Part shown: positions 31,849 to 32,796 of the stretch, one piece after another
How the letters are laid out: every line of letters starts with the position of its first letter
How positions within the stretch are numbered: position 1 is the stretch's first letter
Assembly (NCBI GenBank): GCA_964438025.1
Contig: CAYTIK010000010.1
Location: 1-32,796 of the forward strand
Direction of reading: 5' to 3'
Source: GCA-002790615 sp964438025
Lineage (GTDB): Bacteria; Patescibacteriota; Minisyncoccia; Moranbacterales; UBA2206
DNA: 32,796 bases
Position numbers and translations under genes: made by a program
Notes under the pieces: generated by a model
What the model saw: the letters and a program-made list of their open reading frames with translations, nothing else
What the model was told of the DNA's origin: nothing
Database searches by the model: none

Positions 31849-31851
31849 AAA

Positions 31852-32007
31852 TCAGCTACAACTTAAAAACCATCTTAAGTAATTAGGATGGTTTTTTGTT
31901 CTTATAAAATAAAAGAGAGCATATATCGTTTTCCGACATATGCTCTCAGGTGGTTGGGATTTATAACAATAAACTCTATTTAATAATTTAACAAAAACAA
32001 TGTTCAT
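31852..32007 (-). CDS. 51-codon ORF with strong SD, running into terminators
   Basis: GGAAGGAGGATGCC precedes the ATG at 32007, so ribosomes probably start here. The first ~17 residues (MNIVFVKLLNRVYCYKS) are hydrophobic/basic, but the rest reads through both terminator hairpins between here and gyrA and looks non-natural. I read it as the front of a gene cut off at the junction with the gyrA tail, or a very short peptide. Third in line behind two other small genes. Confidence 0.35.
   Translation of the reverse strand: MNIVFVKLLNRVYCYKSQPPESICRKTIYALFYFIRTKNHPNYLRWFLSCS
31866..31897 (+). terminator. Terminator of gyrA
   Basis: AACCATC-TTAAGTAATTAG-GATGGTTTTTT, located after the second gyrA tail. 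Confidence 0.85.
31904..31947 (-). terminator. Terminator of the right-end small-gene cassette
   Basis: Minus strand GAGAGCATAT-13 nt loop-ATATGCTCTC followed by TTTTATTTTAT; it faces the gyrA terminator. Confidence 0.8.
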
Positions 32008-32048
32008 GGCATCCTCCTTCCTTTGGAGCAATTCACCGTATTTATTTG

Positions 32049-32261
32049 TTAGAGTGCATTGTATTCTTCCCGCATTTGTTGAACTTCGTCAGCCGTAGGC
32101 CTATGAAGTTCAAGTGTGTCTGGGTTGATCCCAGTATATTCTTCGTAACCGGCCTCTCTCAACGCATTCCGAATTTCCTCAGGCGTAGCGCTCATGAAGA
32201 ATTCCAGAATCTTTTTGTTGAGATCCCTAATCCAATTATCATCTTCTTTTTTCTTTCTCAC
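32049..32261 (-). CDS. Small acidic hypothetical protein
   Basis: 70 residues with a GTG start at 32261, 5 nt after AGGAGG. Highly charged and helical: RDLNKKILEFFMSATPEEIR, ALREAGYEEYTG, then a C-terminal helix DEVQQMREEYNAL. The TPEEI..ALREAGYE stretch is faintly like Nif11-type leader helices, but not enough to assign. No membrane segment or Cys. It follows the second copy of the repeated leader element. Function unknown. Confidence 0.6.
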   Translation of the reverse strand: MRKKKEDDNWIRDLNKKILEFFMSATPEEIRNALREAGYEEYTGINPDTLELHRPTADEVQQMREEYNAL

Positions 32262-32302
32262 CTCATCCTCCTTCCTATCCTAAACTTTCAGGATTATTTT
32301 TT

Positions 32303-32361
32303 ACCAATTGAACGGGATGGCGCCCGGCAGTTTTCAGGTATACTGCCACCCCTTAAATTTT
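32303..32361 (-). ncRNA. Repeated structured leader element, copy 2
   Basis: Minus strand: AAAATTTAAGG, then GGGGTGG (pairs with CCATCCC), a hairpin GGCAGT/ACTGCC with a loop containing ACCTGAAA, GGGCGCCATCCC and CAATTGGT. It matches copy 1 in order and conserved bases while the inner stem differs, as expected for a conserved RNA. Lies between two small genes. Confidence 0.5.
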
Positions 32362-32379
32362 AATTCTGAACTCTTACCG

Positions 32380-32568
32380 TTACTCCAGCAGATCCCTTTG
32401 GAGCTCCTCATCCAAAGGCAGCCTTCTGGACGAAATTATTCTTAAGGGCGCATTTGCACCCCACACGCTTCCGCTCCAGGCCGTCACCACCTCTTCTCTG
32501 ATTTTGTAACCGCGACTGAATTGTAACGTCTCGTTCTTTTTAACGAGACTGCACAGGTTGTTGTACAT
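32380..32568 (-). CDS. Small hypothetical protein after the first leader element
   Basis: 62 residues from the ATG at 32568, 6 nt after AGGAG; a longer reading to 32613 would run into the structured leader. The middle (SGSVWGANAPLRIISSRRLP) and the acidic tail (LDEELQRDLLE) match no family I know. One Cys near the N-terminus, no membrane helix. First gene of the cassette. Confidence 0.55.
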   Translation of the reverse strand: MYNNLCSLVKKNETLQFSRGYKIREEVVTAWSGSVWGANAPLRIISSRRLPLDEELQRDLLE

Positions 32569-32613
32569 AATTTCTCCTAATCCCGGCGCTCTAACTGGCC
32601 GCCCGCAGATCAA

Positions 32614-32674
32614 ACCAATTGTAATGGGATGGTGCCCAAGCGACTTTCCGGTTTGTCGCCAACCTTAAATTTTT
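32614..32674 (-). ncRNA. Repeated structured leader element, copy 1
   Basis: Minus strand: AAAATTTAAGG, TTGG, hairpin GCGAC/GTCGC with loop containing ACCGGAAA, then GGGCACCATCCC and CAATTGGT. Shared with copy 2: AATTTAAGG, ACCKGAAA in the loop, GGGCRCCATCCC, CAATTGGT. Inner stem bases change on both sides. Not a riboswitch class I recognise. Confidence 0.5.
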
Positions 32675-32699
32675 AAACAGCCCTCTTTTTTATCAAAAC

Positions 32700-32733
32700 A
32701 TTATACACTAGCATATTATTAATATTTTGTCAA
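32700..32733 (-). promoter_or_regulatory. Promoter of the right-end small-gene cassette
   Basis: TTGACA (32728-32733) with TAGTGT at 17 bp (32705-32710); a TATAAT at 32700-32705 overlaps it. It lies ~30 bp before the first leader element. Confidence 0.55.
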
Positions 32734-32796
32734 CTAGAAAATCCTACATTCTACCCACAAGTGCAACATTGGGATGAAAAAGAACTTTCTATCGGT

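Noticed and set aside
32303..32674. Fluoride or ZTP riboswitch for the repeated element
   Set aside because: GGGATGGNGCCC and GCYTGGGCA-like strings give partial resemblance, but the order and spacing of the conserved parts do not fit either class.
32734..32796. Minus-strand frame open from the right edge to a TAG at 32734
   Set aside because: Only about 20 residues are visible, a second frame is also open over the same bases, and no motif is recognisable, so no gene can be supported.
1..32796. CRISPR array or complete insertion sequence
   Set aside because: No regularly spaced direct repeats and no transposase or integrase motif were found.

Overview
The window looks like a chromosome segment of a Patescibacteria (CPR) bacterium, probably Parcubacteria-like. 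The signs are an AT-rich sequence, compact mostly minus-strand genes, an archaeal/non-discriminating-type AspRS, DUF5674 and other small CPR-type hypothetical proteins, a lone PurD-like ATP-grasp protein, and many genes without a Shine-Dalgarno (SD) site. The phylum assignment is inference. TGA is used as a normal stop.

Layout, left to right: a partial M20 peptidase (1-599); a GNAT-like protein behind a T-box leader (721-1931); a flavin reductase/radical SAM-SPASM operon (2010-3785); a zinc-ribbon protein plus TrpRS, with tRNA-Trp divergent from them (3869-5348); DUF5674 and a partner, a DUF4143 ATPase with a repeated operator, and a SET methyltransferase/7TM histidine kinase pair (5459-9833); HisRS followed by tRNA-His on the same strand (9907-11491); a PRTase-like protein (11704-12824); a SLOG/LOG-like protein and a HAD-APH fusion behind an attenuator-like leader (13018-15476); a PurD-like protein and a membrane protein; a Fic/MntA/HepT operon (17637-19330); ispG, ispH, aspS and a Cys/acidic repeat membrane protein (19384-23289); a LeuRS without its editing domain (23427-25369); a methyltransferase; a two-gene RiPP-like cassette (39-residue precursor plus radical SAM/SPASM maturase, 26298-27943); then on the plus strand an MBL-fold protein, a one-TM protein and gyrA (28112-31763). 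The right end holds a duplicated gyrA tail and a cassette of small genes with a repeated leader element.

The strongest discoveries are: (1) the precursor/radical-SAM pair with an internal attenuator, a minimal RiPP-like system; (2) a LeuRS that jumps straight across the position of the CP1 editing domain; (3) a second copy of the last 13 gyrA codons, identical in protein but recoded at 8 codons, just downstream of gyrA, which points to integration or gene conversion at the gyrA 3' end; (4) a T-box leader in front of a non-synthetase gene; (5) a leader-peptide/terminator arrangement before the LOG-like gene; (6) two copies of an unrecognised ~60-nt structured element, each before a small gene.

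Two gene populations are interleaved. One (GNAT, both radical SAM loci, trpS, hisS, leuS, the PRTase and the right-end small genes) is all minus strand and mostly has GGAGG-type SDs, near-consensus -35 promoters and its own terminators. The other (M20, DUF5674, ATPase, kinase, isoprenoid genes, aspS, gyrA and others) mostly lacks SDs. This may reflect imported cassettes in a native background.
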